The notes under the pieces were generated by a model. It was not told the DNA's origin. It did no database searches and saw only the letters and a program-made list of their open reading frames with translations. From Xiphydria camelus (lineage: Eukaryota > Arthropoda > Insecta > Hymenoptera > Xiphydriidae): a DNA stretch of 64,000 nt. Shown here piece by piece: positions 23,089 through 34,308 of this stretch; position 1 is the stretch's first letter, and each line of letters begins with the position of its first letter. Where the stretch lies: NCBI GenBank assembly GCA_963678675.1, contig OY783199.1:19530909-19594908 (forward strand), given 5' to 3'. The position numbers and the translations under genes are program-made.

Positions 23089-23667
23089 AGGTAAGTCCGG
23101 GATAGTTCGACCACGTTTTTTTTTGAGGTACTGTAGTATCTTTTTCCATAAATGTATGCTTTCATAAATATTAAAATCTCATTAAGAGAACAATTCTGCA
23201 CAAGTGTTTATTAGAAAGTTTGAATGAAAACATAAGCATAATGCAGTTGCAACAAATAATAAATATGATATTGTGGCTCAACTAACCCTTAATAGCTGGG
23301 TTAGTTGAACCACTTCATTGGGGTGAGACCGACCAAAGGGTTAACATGAAATTAAAGTAACAAAACTTCATTTTGTCACATTTAGACATGCTAACAAACT
23401 CATAACATATTAATATAAATGAAATTCTCACCTTTTCGGATTACTAAACGTGCGTTCCAAATTTAACAGTAAAAAATCAGTAGGACGAAAATATTGTTCT
23501 CAGTATCACGTGTTGTGTCTTTGTAAAAATGACCGCGAGTTGCCGCTGTGACTTCGCAGAACCAACTAAACATCGTGACGGCATTTCTACCAAATATGGA
23601 TGCTTCGTATTGAATCTATAGGTACTGGTCAAACTAACCCGCTGGTCGAACTATTCCGGACTTACCC
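23089..23667. mobile_element. GGTAAGTCCGG-TIR element, TA flanked
   Basis: The left end AGGTAAGTCCGGGATAGTTC and the right end GAACTATTCCGGACTTACCC are inverted repeats of about 25 bp with TA on both sides. The 579-bp unit has GGGTTAGTTGAACCACTTC inside and no intact frame. The Tc1/mariner-pogo style is inferred from the TA target. Confidence 0.75.
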
Positions 23668-23669
23668 TA

Positions 23670-24545
23670 TAGTAGGAAATAAATCGCCGTTAAACAGCTT
23701 CGACGTGTCACACGCGGATCGCCGCGGCGAAACGGCAAGTGAGCGAGCGCGCGCGCAGATGCGGGCACGTGGTCGATTGATCCTTCTTCCATCCGTTTTT
23801 CCCGAAGAACGCGCGGCATCGCGGAGGCATTTTTCATTCATATTTCCACCACGCGTCGCGGCGCCCCGTTCATCGAAGCAACGCCCGCCCGTTGCGGAAT
23901 CGATTTTAAATGGTGGTTCGCCGCCACCGACACCCGGCGGCCTTCTCACCCCCCCCCCCCCTTCGGATTCCCGTAGGTCGGGGTTACATTAATTTTTCTA
24001 TATTTTACACTCCCGCCGATGCGTCGAGGCGCGGGACAATAAAAATCGCACGACTCGGCTCCGACGTCAGTCGGTTGTGTGCGACGGTCACGCGCGTCCA
24101 CGTATTTTTACGCCGGCGACTATATGATCGGGAGATAGAGGGCATTTTTTATCGCGCATTTAGAGGGCTGCGGGCTTCCTCGACAGTTCGTTGCTCCCTG
24201 TTCCTCTCTCTTTCTCTCTTCCGCCCCTCGAGCCACTTGGCAAGTGCTTCTGCACGCCGAGCAACTCTTTCGAATGTTTACTGATTTAATTTGCAGCAAA
24301 TTTAGCTCCGTCGCGTCGCCACACGCGACGAGGAAGTATTTTTTGGAGTGCTAAAATATCAGATTGACGCGATTCGTGGATCTTATTGGGATGAAAACTT
24401 TGACGCGGATTTCTGCGCTGAAAATTTAGGCGAAAGTGCGAAAGACTGTATTCGTGAATGAATAATTATTGATTTTCAGTTGTAAATATACCACAGGAAA
24501 TTTCAGCAGCAATCTTATAAATTGTAACTGATTCTCGATGACTAC
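23670..24545. other. Intergenic, CG-rich then AT-rich
   Basis: A CG-rich block runs to about 24320 and includes a C-run at 23949-23961. The frames at 23600-23992 and 23910-24284 have no domains. AT-rich afterwards. Confidence 0.4.
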
Positions 24546-24709
24546 ACTGAGAAAATGATTTTATTATTAATTAGATTCAAATGACAAAACGCATCTAATT
24601 AAACGTCGTTTAGTTATTCTAATCAAAATACCGGTCAGTGGGACTGAATATTTAGTTATCATAACCAAATGTTTAGTTGTTTATTCCAATCAAACATTTA
24701 GTTATTCTA
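24546..24709 (-). mobile_element. fam-A MITE, left part of a split copy
   Basis: CACTGAGAAAATGATTTTAT opens the copy. It runs through AAATGACAAAACGCATCTAA and TTTAGTTATTCTAATCAAAA to ATTTAGTTATTCTA, where a 1.85-kb element interrupts it. The remainder resumes at 26567. Confidence 0.8.
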
Positions 24710-24839
24710 CACTGAAAAAAAAAGAATAGAAATTATTCTGTTAGAAGGATAATCTGAGTACGAAAGGTAAAATAGATGAAAAATTATCCTATGAAGTATA
24801 AAAATTAATTAAAGGAAGGTTAAATTTTAAACCCTGGAA

Positions 24840-25065
24840 GGATAATTTTTGATCTAATTTTAAAATTCGACTCAAAGAGCGGACGTATTTTTATCCCACG
24901 GAAGGATAAAAAATATCCCACGGAAGGATAAAAATTATCCAACAGAAGGATAAAAATTATTCCACGTTGGAGAAATGTACCAGATGTCCCTGAATTAAAA
25001 ATTCGACTCAAAGCGGACGTATTTTTATCCCACGGAAGGATAAAAATTATCCCATGTTGGAGAAA
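24840..25065. repeat. Degenerate AAGGATAAAAATTATCC subrepeats
   Basis: The unit CCCACGGAAGGATAAAAATT occurs several times. A larger unit (AAATTCGACTCAAAGAGCGG, then TTATCC copies, then GTTGGAGAAAT) is duplicated at about 24862-24985 and 25007-25075. Confidence 0.75.
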
Positions 25066-25604
25066 TATACCAGAACCGGCCAGTTGCAGGTACATTGAAA
25101 TTTACCTTCGGCCGGGCTTGGTCGGTTTCGGTCAGTCAATCTATATATTATATTTCGGAAAATCTAGGTCGCTAATGGGCTCGCAGCTTTGCACCTTTCT
25201 CAGAAAGGTTAATTAACGGAAGGATCGAAATAAGCCGTCTAGGTCTCTCCATTTTCGAGTCTCTCCGTTGCCAATCAGATGATTCGAAAAATTGGCGGAG
25301 TTTAGCATAGCATTTTTTAATGGAATGACTAGCGTTCGTAAACGATGCAACATTATATTAACCGTAACAGGCCCAAGAAGGGAGATGCTGCTCCTCGGCT
25401 AGGAAGGCGCATGACGAGTCAGTGCCTCCGGAATGACCGAGTACTTTGTACTTACCTATTTCGGGCATTTCCAGAAGTCCCGTTTGCCCTCGCTACCTGC
25501 GGTACGTCCCGGTCAGGAAGGCGCACGATGCGAAAGTTCGATTCAAGACTTCTAGCGAGACAGTCGCTAACAACGCTATACCCGAAGGCATCACGGTTGA
25601 TAAG

Positions 25605-25881
25605 TCCACAGTATTATTTTTAGTAGTTGAATAAATTTACGTATATAAAAATTGTGCCTGATTAACTAGTAATAATTTTTGATTAATTGATCATTTCTGT
25701 GAATCTATTTATGTATTACAATCAATATTGTATTCAACTTATTTTATAATATTAATTGTAATAGGTACATAAATAGATTCACAGAAATTATCAATTAATC
25801 AAACGCTTAATTATTACTAGTTAATCAGCCACAATCTTTACATACGTAAATTTATTCAACTACTAAAAACAATACTGTGGA
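25605..25881. repeat. 277-bp near-perfect palindrome
   Basis: TCCACAGTATTATTTTTAGT at the left matches the inverted ACTAAAAACAATACTGTGGA at the right. Internal pairs include GATTAACTAGTAAT with ATTACTAGTTAATC, and TCTGTGAATCTATTTATGTA with its complement. The centre is near 25743. It is probably a separate fold-back insertion within the 1.85-kb element. Confidence 0.8.
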
Positions 25882-26139
25882 TTGGATATTAATCAATTTA
25901 TTTTGTCATTTTTTAAAAGTAAATAAAGACTGGAAACCCCACTAAGCACTTTTTCTAAAGACCAGTCATTCTGCCTGGTTTTGGTACAAATAGGTATTTT
26001 TAAATGGCTGATTGCGACAAGGTTCTATCTTGCAAGCAAATCTTACAGCAAGCATAATTCTCGGTACGATTTCTACCTGGGTCAGTAAAAGGAGATAGTT
26101 TGATTTTTGTTTTTTTTTTGTTACGCGAAACGATTGCGT

Positions 26140-26162
26140 AAATAATAATAATAATAACAACA

Positions 26163-26236
<74 letters not shown>
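26140..26236. repeat. (AAT)n microsatellite
   Basis: About 30 AAT units, with short interruptions (AACAACAGT) near the left end. Confidence 0.9.
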
Positions 26237-26566
26237 TTATACTCACTGGAAGGTTAAAAATTATCCTTTGGAAGGATAAATTTTATATTCCTGTAGAAGG
26301 ATAATTTTTGGCCATTGGAAGGTTAAAATTTATCCTTCGGAAGGATAAATTTTCTACTTGTTTAGAAGGATAAATTTTGGCCATTGGAAAAGGTTAAAAT
26401 TTATCCTTTGGAAGGATAAATTTTATACTCCTTTAGAAGGATAATTTTTAGCCATTCCCGATTGGATAATTTTTACTCTATTTCCCTTTCGTACTCGGAT
26501 TATCCTTCTAGGTATAATTTTTAATCTCACTTTAGGATTAAAATTTAGTCTTTTTTTTTCAGTGTA

Positions 26567-26665
26567 ACCAAAAAGTGGTCAGTCAAACCAAACAAATGGA
26601 GGATCCATATTTCATAAAACGGTTTGATTATCGTTTCCAGAATTTTTTTTAAGTTGACCATATTT
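26567..26665 (-). mobile_element. fam-A MITE, right part of a split copy
   Basis: Resumes with ACCAAAAAGTGGTCAGTCAA, GGAGGATCCATATTTCATAA and ACGGTTTGATTATCG, then ends at AAGTTGACCATATTTGAC. The terminal CTCAGTG is eroded. Confidence 0.75.
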
Positions 26666-27848
26666 GACTTTCACTAATTCAGATTTATAAAGTAGAACTT
26701 TTTTAAAATATGGAGAGTCAGCGGGACGACGTAAGAAAAAAGTTGAATTGGTACGAATCCATGTCCGATGCAACTGTACGACTTCGGAGATGATAACATG
26801 GCCGAGAATGTAAACGCACGCGTTTCGCCTGTATCGGAAATGCTTATCAGATCGGCGCAACAGCTGACGGACCTCGTATCTATCGAACCATCGGTCGCTA
26901 TGTAGGTGTATATCGATATTGTAATAGTTTGCTAATAGGCCTGCGATTGCCCGAGCATCGGTGTGCCGCATGAATAGCCGATGCCTCGTTAAACGATACG
27001 CGGTCCCCCGACATTTCTATGATTTTTAGCGCCCGCCGAAATTCCATTTCGAACCGAACGATGAATTTATCTACGTTGCTAAAAACCTCCGCATTAAATG
27101 TAACGCGAGTCGTCGATCAAAAATATCCGATACGATCGTGCCTTCAATTCAGCACGACGCACACTTCGAGGTTGAAATTGTAATCGAATGATTTAATTTA
27201 ATGTTTCAGATTACAAGCATCATATTAGAAATTAAAAAATAATTCTCTATTAATAATTGCTTGACTTGCGCATTGCATACGGACTGCTTAAGAAATTTTT
27301 GACTATCGTAGACCAATTCTGTAATTCTTTCAGTTATTTTTGAGTCAATCGGATTAACTCAATTCTCGGGATTACGTGTTAAGTATACAATCAAAGAAAA
27401 GGATAGTTCTAGCAACTATTTTGATGACAACTATTCGAGTTTGGTAATAAATACGTAATTTTCTTATAATTATCGTAATGTAAAAATTTATGTGGTTCCG
27501 GCGGCTAAAGATAATTACAATAACTAGAAAAACTAGTATTGATTACAAAGTTTGAATTGTTGTCACTACATGGAAAAAATGCTCATGTTGGATCTACAAA
27601 GTCAAAGTTTTAAATATATTCTTGTAAATGTAATTAAACTGCGTGTACAATTAATTATTCGATATGTAAACCATATCCGACTTTGCTGTTAATTTTATTT
27701 TTTCCTGCTAAATTTTACATTTTTCTGCTGTAAATTTAACATTATCCTGCGCCTGTAACATAGTAAGCGCAGACTACTATGTTACAATGTCCAGCGATTG
27801 ATATACTGTTTATATCAAATTTTTGTTCATATACATTCAATTCTCCCA
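26666..27848. other. Intergenic, no gene seen
   Basis: Mixed, then AT-rich. A 119-residue minus-strand frame (26612-26971) starts in a fam-A remnant and shows no domain. A small hairpin, TGTAACATAGTAAGCGCAG with ACTACTATGTTACA, lies near 27747-27785. Confidence 0.4.
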
Positions 27849-28074
27849 CACTGAGGAAACAGTTTATTCATAGTTAATATACGTATATTTGATATAATGG
27901 CGAAAAAAATATTTCTTTCGGCCCCAAGTAAATATACGTTATCTACTACTCTATTTCTATTTGAATGAAAGAGATATTCTAGTAATTAACATATATTTAC
28001 TTGTCCCGACGAAATATTTTGTTCGCCATAATCAAATGTACATTCATTAACTACAAATAAATTCTTCTCTCATA
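27849..28074. mobile_element. fam-D MITE, copy 3
   Basis: CACTGAGGAAACAGTTTATTC opens and ACTACAAATAAATTCTTCTCTCATAG closes. The inner pair is AATATTTCTTTCGGCCCCAA with TTGTCCCGACGAAATATTTTG. Confidence 0.8.
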
Positions 28075-28984
28075 GCAGAGCAGGAACCGGGTTCAGACTC
28101 GCGGCCCCAATAGGGTGCTCGAATTTGAAAAATTAGAGCACTCGTATCGCGCGCGTAACGAAATCCTTCTTTCAATTTTGAGACGGAGCATCACGATCGG
28201 CGCAACCGTATCGTCCGTTAGCTCCGCGTATCGATGCTTTTTCCGTGAGACCGGACTCGTATCTTGGGCGGGTCTCGGCGAAAGAGTAAACACTTTTTAC
28301 CGACACCATTAGTGATGACCACTCAACCAACCTGAACCGCGCGTAAGGCAGATCGTGTGTCCTCAAACAATCAACCCTTTTTCTTTATTCTCCCGCGCGG
28401 TCGCGACCGCCTTCTAATTATGTTTGCGCTCCTGAGTGCCCCCGCGGTTTTTTGTAATTAGTTGCCGCGTTAATCATTACATCCGTCCGTCTGTCGACGT
28501 TCGCGGTGTAACTTGAAAGGATTTCCTCCGCGGTTCGTCAAAAGACGTTCAATGAGTATCCGCGGCGAAGTGGCGTCGATAATTTTGTTGGCGAGCGGAA
28601 GTGAAGCTTGCGCATGTACGGAGGAATCCAAACGACGTTGATCGCGAAATAAAATGCCTTCGAACACGTGCGACGAATCGGGCGGGAACGGCCTCGGCAC
28701 GTCCCGTCACGGAGACGTACGAGAGCGAATTGAAATTGCGTTTGCGCAATGCCAGCGCACGCGAAAAGGAAACGCGAGCAGCTGTTTTACGGTATCGCGG
28801 TCGGGCAGATACGGTGCCTCGCGCGATACTTTCGCCACGCTTGCATCTGCTGCACTCGGCTGCATTTATACCTACTCGCCTCGCAATTGTCAGAGTTTCG
28901 CATCAGTTTAGGTACTTAGCACTCGCTCAAATACATCCCACGTACTACAGAATTTAAGTTTAACGTCGAATAATGTCATTCGTT
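28075..28984. other. Intergenic, CG-rich
   Basis: CG-rich sequence between two fam-D copies. Frames up to 118 residues on both strands overlap extensively and have no domain. Confidence 0.4.
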
Positions 28985-29224
28985 CACTGAGAAAATAGTT
29001 TGTTTATAGTTTATATACATATAATTGATTATGGCGAAACAAGTATTTTTTGGAGCCAATTAAATATACGAGTATATATATCAGCTATTACTTATTTACT
29101 CTACTTCTGCTTGAATGAAAGAGACATTCTAATAATTAAAATATTATTTATATAGACATTTCTCTCTCTTTCGCTATAATCGAGTATACATTTATCAACT
29201 ACAAATAAACTCTGCACCTCAGTG
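28985..29224. mobile_element. fam-D MITE, copy 4
   Basis: CACTGAGAAAATAGTTTGTTT at the left, ACTACAAATAAACTCTGCACCTCAGTG at the right. The GGCGAAACAAGTATTTTTTGG and CTCTTTCGCTATAATCG blocks are as in the other fam-D copies. Confidence 0.8.
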
Positions 29225-29226
29225 TT

Positions 29227-29625
29227 CACCGAGAGAAATAATTGCTATTGTCGAAGAGAAACAATTTCTCGAACCTATCAAATACTTTCTTGCGCGAAGA
29301 AAACCACGGCTTGATCCTGAAATTATATCATGTTTTTGCACTGAGAGAAATACTTGGTCAATTTAAACACAATCCTGGAGACTGTGACCGAGCTGTTTAA
29401 TGAAATATGGATCCTCCATTTGTTTGGTTATACTGACCACTTTTTGGTTAGAATAACTAAACATTTGGTTAGCATAACCAAACGTTAGGTTCAACTGACC
29501 GGTATTTTAATTAGAATAACTAAACGCGCTTAACTAGATGCGTTTTGTCATTTTAACCTAATTATTTCTCTCGGTGTGATTGAAAAAAAACATCTTTTTG
29601 GCAGCTCCAATTGTTTATCTCAATG
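29227..29625. mobile_element. fam-F MITE interrupted by fam-A
   Basis: Starts CACCGAGAGAAATAATTGCT, reaches AAATTATATCATGTTTTTG, and continues after a fam-A insertion with ATTGAAAAAAAACATCTTTT to TTGTTTATCTCAATG. The uninterrupted order is seen at 32715-32785. Confidence 0.75.
29339..29576 (+). mobile_element. fam-A MITE nested in fam-F
   Basis: CACTGAGAGAAATACTTGGTC to CCTAATTATTTCTCTCGGTG with a complete fam-A interior. The flanking dinucleotide is TG on both sides. The related empty site at about 32731 also has TG, so the target seems to have been TG rather than TA. Confidence 0.85.
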
Positions 29626-30797
29626 TATAGAGTGATATCGTTACTTCGCGAAGTAAAAATGCAATTTTAATCGCCACCTATCCCCCGGCGGAGATACGGA
29701 GAGTACCGAAGCTACAAAACCGCATCGAGCTCCGATACTTTCGCGGCGCGGCAGATCGTTTTCCCCCGTGCCCTTCATACAAAACAGGAGTAGGTGCAAC
29801 GCGCAGGTATCCGGACGTTCGCCGGTGCGATAGCTTTGCCCGGCGGTCGACCGTGCGAAGGATGAAGAGGGAGGAAGAAGCGAGGGAGACGGAATGAGAG
29901 CGGGTCGTACTGGCGAGATCCTGCGGCAAGGTGGTGGCGCCGGGGGGGGGGGAGGGGGGTGCGCTAAGCCACACCCGCAAAAACAGCCCCCTGCAACGGC
30001 AGCGACCGAGCGCATCGACCGACCACCCCACCACACGCGACAAGTTCGACTCCGCTTGCAAAAGCTTCGAGGATGCTAACATTCCCATCCCCACCCCTCC
30101 CTCGCTAGCCCTTTCCGCCCCTCCTCGGCCCGTTTCAACCCCCGCGGGATCGTCCGTCACTCTCCCTCCCGCACCAAACGACGCCCGGAGACGCGGCATC
30201 CCTTTTTAGTCGCGTTCTCCCGCGCTCCTCGCGCACCAACCCCCTCCGATAACCCCAGCTTCTCTGCCCTCGCCCCGGCGCGGAAGAAAAGTGCGAAAAG
30301 CCGGGCTTTTTGCGCGCGAAACTTTTCAAACTCGCGTTGCCGGTAAGGGGAGGGACGGCGGAAGGGGTGCGAAAGTTTCGCGCGGGGCGAAAAGCGCCGC
30401 GGTTCGAGGCTTCGGCGTTGTCGCGCGGGGTTGCGCGATTACCCGACGATGTATAGGCGTGAAACGGTGCGCGGCGTTGGTCTTTGGTTTCTTTTTCATT
30501 GCTATAACTTTTAGGGCAAATTCGGGGAGGTTATCTACGGCGTTTCTGCGATGAGCGTGATCGCACTATCGAGTGATATAATTACGTTATCCAATTTTTT
30601 ACGATACAATACACCATTTTCTATGATATATTTTATTGGGTTACTCTTCAAAATGTATTATTGTCGATCAATTTAGTCCTACAGTTACTTTATCTCCAAA
30701 ATTTGTTTTATTTCTAAGCGTAACCAGTGAACGGATAGTTATAATACGAATATTCACTATATATAGACTTAAACAAATTTTTTAATTGATTGTGCAC
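29626..30797. other. Intergenic, strongly CG-rich
   Basis: A GC-rich block at about 29680-30550 contains a G-run (29941-29957) and overlapping frames up to 173 residues on both strands. The proline/arginine/alanine-rich translations reflect composition. This may be a CpG-dense regulatory region, but nothing proves it. Confidence 0.4.
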
Positions 30798-31109
30798 ACT
30801 GAGAAAAAAACTTAGTCGAAAGATTTAGTTGGTTTAATTTAGTCCAAACAATCATATGTTCATTTCAATGAGGGAAATCGTGTTTATTTAAAAACTCGTT
30901 TATTAACAAGAAGTATAAGTATAATCAATGTAAGTAAATATTAGTTACATTAAAGAAATACTTACTTGATCCAACTGCACATAAATAGTTATTTATATGA
31001 CGGACGGATTATGTAAAATTGTAGCAACTAAATATCTACTTATAGTGATTAAATATATAATAATTGTGAATGAACGCGCGCGCGCGTGCCAATTTTTCTT
31101 CTCAGGGTA
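30798..31109. mobile_element. Probable CACTGAG element, degraded
   Basis: Left end CACTGAGAAAAAAACTTAGTC, right end CCAATTTTTCTTCTCAGGGTA. The interior is AT-rich, with a CGCGCGCGCG run near 31076. The boundaries are plausible, but the inner inverted structure is weak. Confidence 0.45.
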
Positions 31110-32098
31110 CAGCAATGAAAATAATTTTCAATGTGTAACGCAAATTGTACGGAGAGAATATTACATCACTTTTTAAATCAAAATCTGATCATTTTAACGG
31201 AGGACCATATATAGATTACATTTCTTTTTACTAAAATACCTCATCATTTTTCGTTAATATGAGAGTGAAATGTATTTCGAATGAACGCTATATGAGAAGT
31301 CAGGTGGAAAACTTTCAAATTTTATTATGATACTCTTATACACCCATGATGTATCAAGTAAAATTAGAATAGTGTTACATTATTTTTTTTCCTAACGCCT
31401 GTTATTTTTTAACTAGCCTTCTCAAATGTAACGTGTATACAGTTATCGTAACGATACAACTGAGCAATTTCTATCGTAAAAATATTCCCGTGCGAAGAGC
31501 AAGCAAACGATCACTTTTCGAGATTCTGTATAAGTGCGCCTAAATGACACGGACTCGCCCCCATTTTTATAAACACATCAGGGCATCGCGTTCGTAGGCG
31601 CAGGCGCGCGCTAGGCATTCCGCAATTCGAGCACCGTAGGGTACGCGCGTCGGAGGCGCGCGGGAGGGTTGCGCGGAGAGCGGCGTTGGGTTTAGATAGG
31701 CTGAAAGGGAGGGTCGGCGTAACCAGTCGTAAGGGTAGTAAGGGACGGCTTTAATTAAGGCAAGTGAAGGAAAGAAAAATCCTGAGGGAATTTATAGAGG
31801 TCTGTACTCGGGGTAAGGGTCTAAAGGGAACCGCGGGCGGGGATGGTAGGGAAGGATTCTAAACTGTAAGGGTTGGTCCGTGGTAATTTGGACCTTCGGA
31901 ACGACTCTGCGGTCCATAAAGGTCGAAATGTAAAGTAGACTTTATTGCGCGTTCATTTCTTGGGGATATTAATTAAAGATCGCTCGCGACTAGGCGGGGA
32001 AATTGTCGACGAATTGCAAGATCGACAGAAGAGTTCTACGGCCCATTCCTTATTTTGAATACAAGAGACTGGATCATCGTACGTTAAACGACTGTATA
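31110..32098. other. Intergenic, no gene seen
   Basis: AT-rich to 31480, then a G-rich + strand stretch at about 31560-31930. No exon is recognised. Confidence 0.4.
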
Positions 32099-32352
32099 CA
32101 GAGAAAAAAAATTAATTAGATCTACTGAAAATTACTTGCGAGGTCGCAAGTAATTTTTTATTTAAATCGATTTAAACTTCTTTCACGTAAAATTGATATT
32201 TCTTTCGTACAATGACATATCTACTATTCCTCATGATTGTAAGGAACAAATGTTTAATTGACGTATTACAAAATTTCATTGATATAAATAAATAATTACC
32301 CGCGACTCCGCAAGTAATTTTCAGTAGATCCAACTAACTCTTTTTCTCTGTG
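32099..32352. mobile_element. fam-E MITE
   Basis: CAGAGAAAAAAAATTAATTAGATCTACTG at the left pairs with CAGTAGATCCAACTAACTC and TTTTTCTCTGTG at the right. TTACTTGCGAGGTCGCAAGTAA at the left is itself a short palindrome. 254 bp, TA at both sides. Confidence 0.75.
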
Positions 32353-32361
32353 TAAAATCTA

Positions 32362-32785
32362 CAGCGAGATAAATAATTGCCAATGTTAAACAATATTTCT
32401 TGAACCAGGAACGTACGATCTTCACAACTTTGAAGAATACAGATTATCGGTCGAAGAACATACATATATTCTTGATTCAAGATTATCTTCGGTAGAAGAA
32501 AAAAAATTCGCGCGTGAAAAAGATAATAATTACATGAGCCTACACCGTACAAAAATTATAGACCACTTTTAGTGATAAATAACAATGCCATAAGACTGAA
32601 TGGTACCAGATGTGATACATATGAATCCACACCGGTGTAAAATGGTATTAAAAATTAACACCACTTTTTTACTGTGTATCAAATATTTTCTAGCACAAAA
32701 AAACTATGATTTGATCTTGGAATTATATCATGTTTTTGATTGAAGAAAACATTTTTATGGCATCAGCAATTATTCCTCTCAATCT
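32362..32785. mobile_element. fam-F MITE interrupted by fam-G
   Basis: Starts CAGCGAGATAAATAATTGCC and ends CAGCAATTATTCCTCTCAATC. The body is split by a complete 134-bp MITE at 32543-32676. The right part carries GAATTATATCATGTTTTTGA. Confidence 0.7.
32543..32676. mobile_element. fam-G MITE nested in fam-F
   Basis: CACCGTACAAAAATTATAG to ACACCACTTTTTTACTGTG, flanked by TA on both sides. The interior GGTACCAGATGTGATACAT and TCCACACCGGTG are shared with the inverted copy at 39488-39636. Confidence 0.8.
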
Positions 32786-34308
32786 AAGTATAAAATGTTA
32801 CGAAGGCAAACATTCAATCCTTTGACCCCGGTTCACGCCCAAGTTCCCTTAATCAAGGTTTCATCGTCTCATCAACGGGCTCCGCTTAATCCGCGATGCC
32901 AGCCTTCCACCTAAACGAGCGCGAGCGCCATGTTTAAACTCATCGTTATTCGCGGGACACCCCCGGAATCTGCCGGAAATCCTCGCATAAAAAGATATGG
33001 CGAGAAACGACCCGCGGAGGATCGTCGTCCGAGTTTTCGTCTAAAACATCGACGCGGGTATTAATCACCCCCCTCCGCTATTTCGTACCATAGCCCTCGA
33101 GAAAGAATTGTGATCTTTTAAACTTTTTTTGCGTGACAAAAATAGAATAACATGGAAATTTATTCCCGGATTTCATAAAGCGGAGAAAGAGTAATGCGGA
33201 TTGGTACAATTCCCCGATCAGCTTCGACCACCGTTATCTCGTTACCTATGAATTTTTGAGCAAAGTTGATATAACACTTTATGAAGATCTTATTTCGATC
33301 TACAAAAAAGATGTATACCAATGTTCGCTAAAAGTTCACAACAAAGGAGATATTCGTAGTCGAAGCTGTTCGAAACGGTATCGCTCTATACTTTAATTTG
33401 ATGGATTTAGAAATAAGCAACCGTAAATGAATTTTGAAAAAATGCAGCTTTCAAAAAGTACTTAACACTCAACACTCAACACGTCAGAGCACTCGCTGAC
33501 GTAATTGACTACAGTGGAAGTTATAAAGAGATCAATTGCAAGAAAATAAAAAAGAGGGAAAGCTAATTAAAATAAAATAAAACGAAGCAAGTAATAAACG
33601 AAAGAGAAAAAGCTTGAGAGATAGAAGAGGCAAAGGGAACGGCACACCCATATACGCGAAGCTCACCCGTGTAGGGTGCGAGAGTTGATATCAGGGTGGG
33701 GGGCGAGTGGTGGCGACTTTTAATCAATCCGATTATTGTCAGGAGGATTGGACTTGGCACCGTTCCTTCACTAGAGTCTGGGTAACGGAGAGTATCACCG
33801 CTCTAACCATCGACCGGGCGGATGTGTATTCGTGTACATACACACGTACGCAGATATATATCCGCTCGCGCGAGGAGAGTTAACCTCGCTCGTGATAGCT
33901 TTTAATTGACTGGTTTTCGCGGTTGCTTTTTTATCGGCTCGCTCCTTCCCTCCCCCCACGACCAGTCCGGGGGCATCGACGCGATTTTATTTCCTCACCG
34001 CGACTGCTTAGATATATATAAAATAAATAATAATAAAAAATGCATCTATTCTACATCGCGCGGTTTTCAATCGAGCTCGGCGGGGGTGGAGAACGGCGCG
34101 CGATTCGTACGTTCGACTTCCAACGTTCGAGAAAGGGTTGTGCGTTTATTGAGGTGAAATAATTTCGATCTCCGCTTTTCGAGTGGAAGCGATGCGCTGT
34201 GTCTCGAGATCGACTGCAAGTGGTAATGCCATTCGTCGCTTCGTCGGAAAAAAGATTCGGTCAGTGAGTGAAGGGAGTAAGGTATAGACCGAGGCAAATC
34301 GAATTGTA
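32786..34308. other. Intergenic, no gene seen
   Basis: Mixed composition. A 150-bp short-TIR repeat lies at 33219. CG-rich stretches occur near 32820-33060 and 33700-34260. No exon is supported. Confidence 0.4.
33219..33368. repeat. Short-TIR repeat with CAGCTTCGAC ends
   Basis: CAGCTTCGACCACCGTTATC at the left and GATATTCGTAGTCGAAGCTG at the right are imperfect inverted repeats. A similar unit with TTCGACAGCAATTATCTTG and GATAATTGTGGTCGA ends is at 49716-49861. Confidence 0.4.

Larger units (their letters stand above)
24710..26564. mobile_element. 1.85-kb element inserted in fam-A
   Basis: Ends are CACTGAAAAAAAAAGAATAG and TTAGTCTTTTTTTTTCAGTG with a TA duplicate on both sides. Both subterminal regions (24745-25060 and 26245-26520) are built from many inverted and direct AAGGATAA/TTATCC units. 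The GAGTACGAAAG block is present near both ends in inverse orientation. The middle holds a 277-bp palindrome and an (AAT)n run. No transposase is recognised, so it is probably non-autonomous. Confidence 0.75.

Noticed and set aside
29678..30199. 173-residue minus-strand frame
   Set aside because: Same reason: CG-rich block with a G-run, and open frames on both strands.
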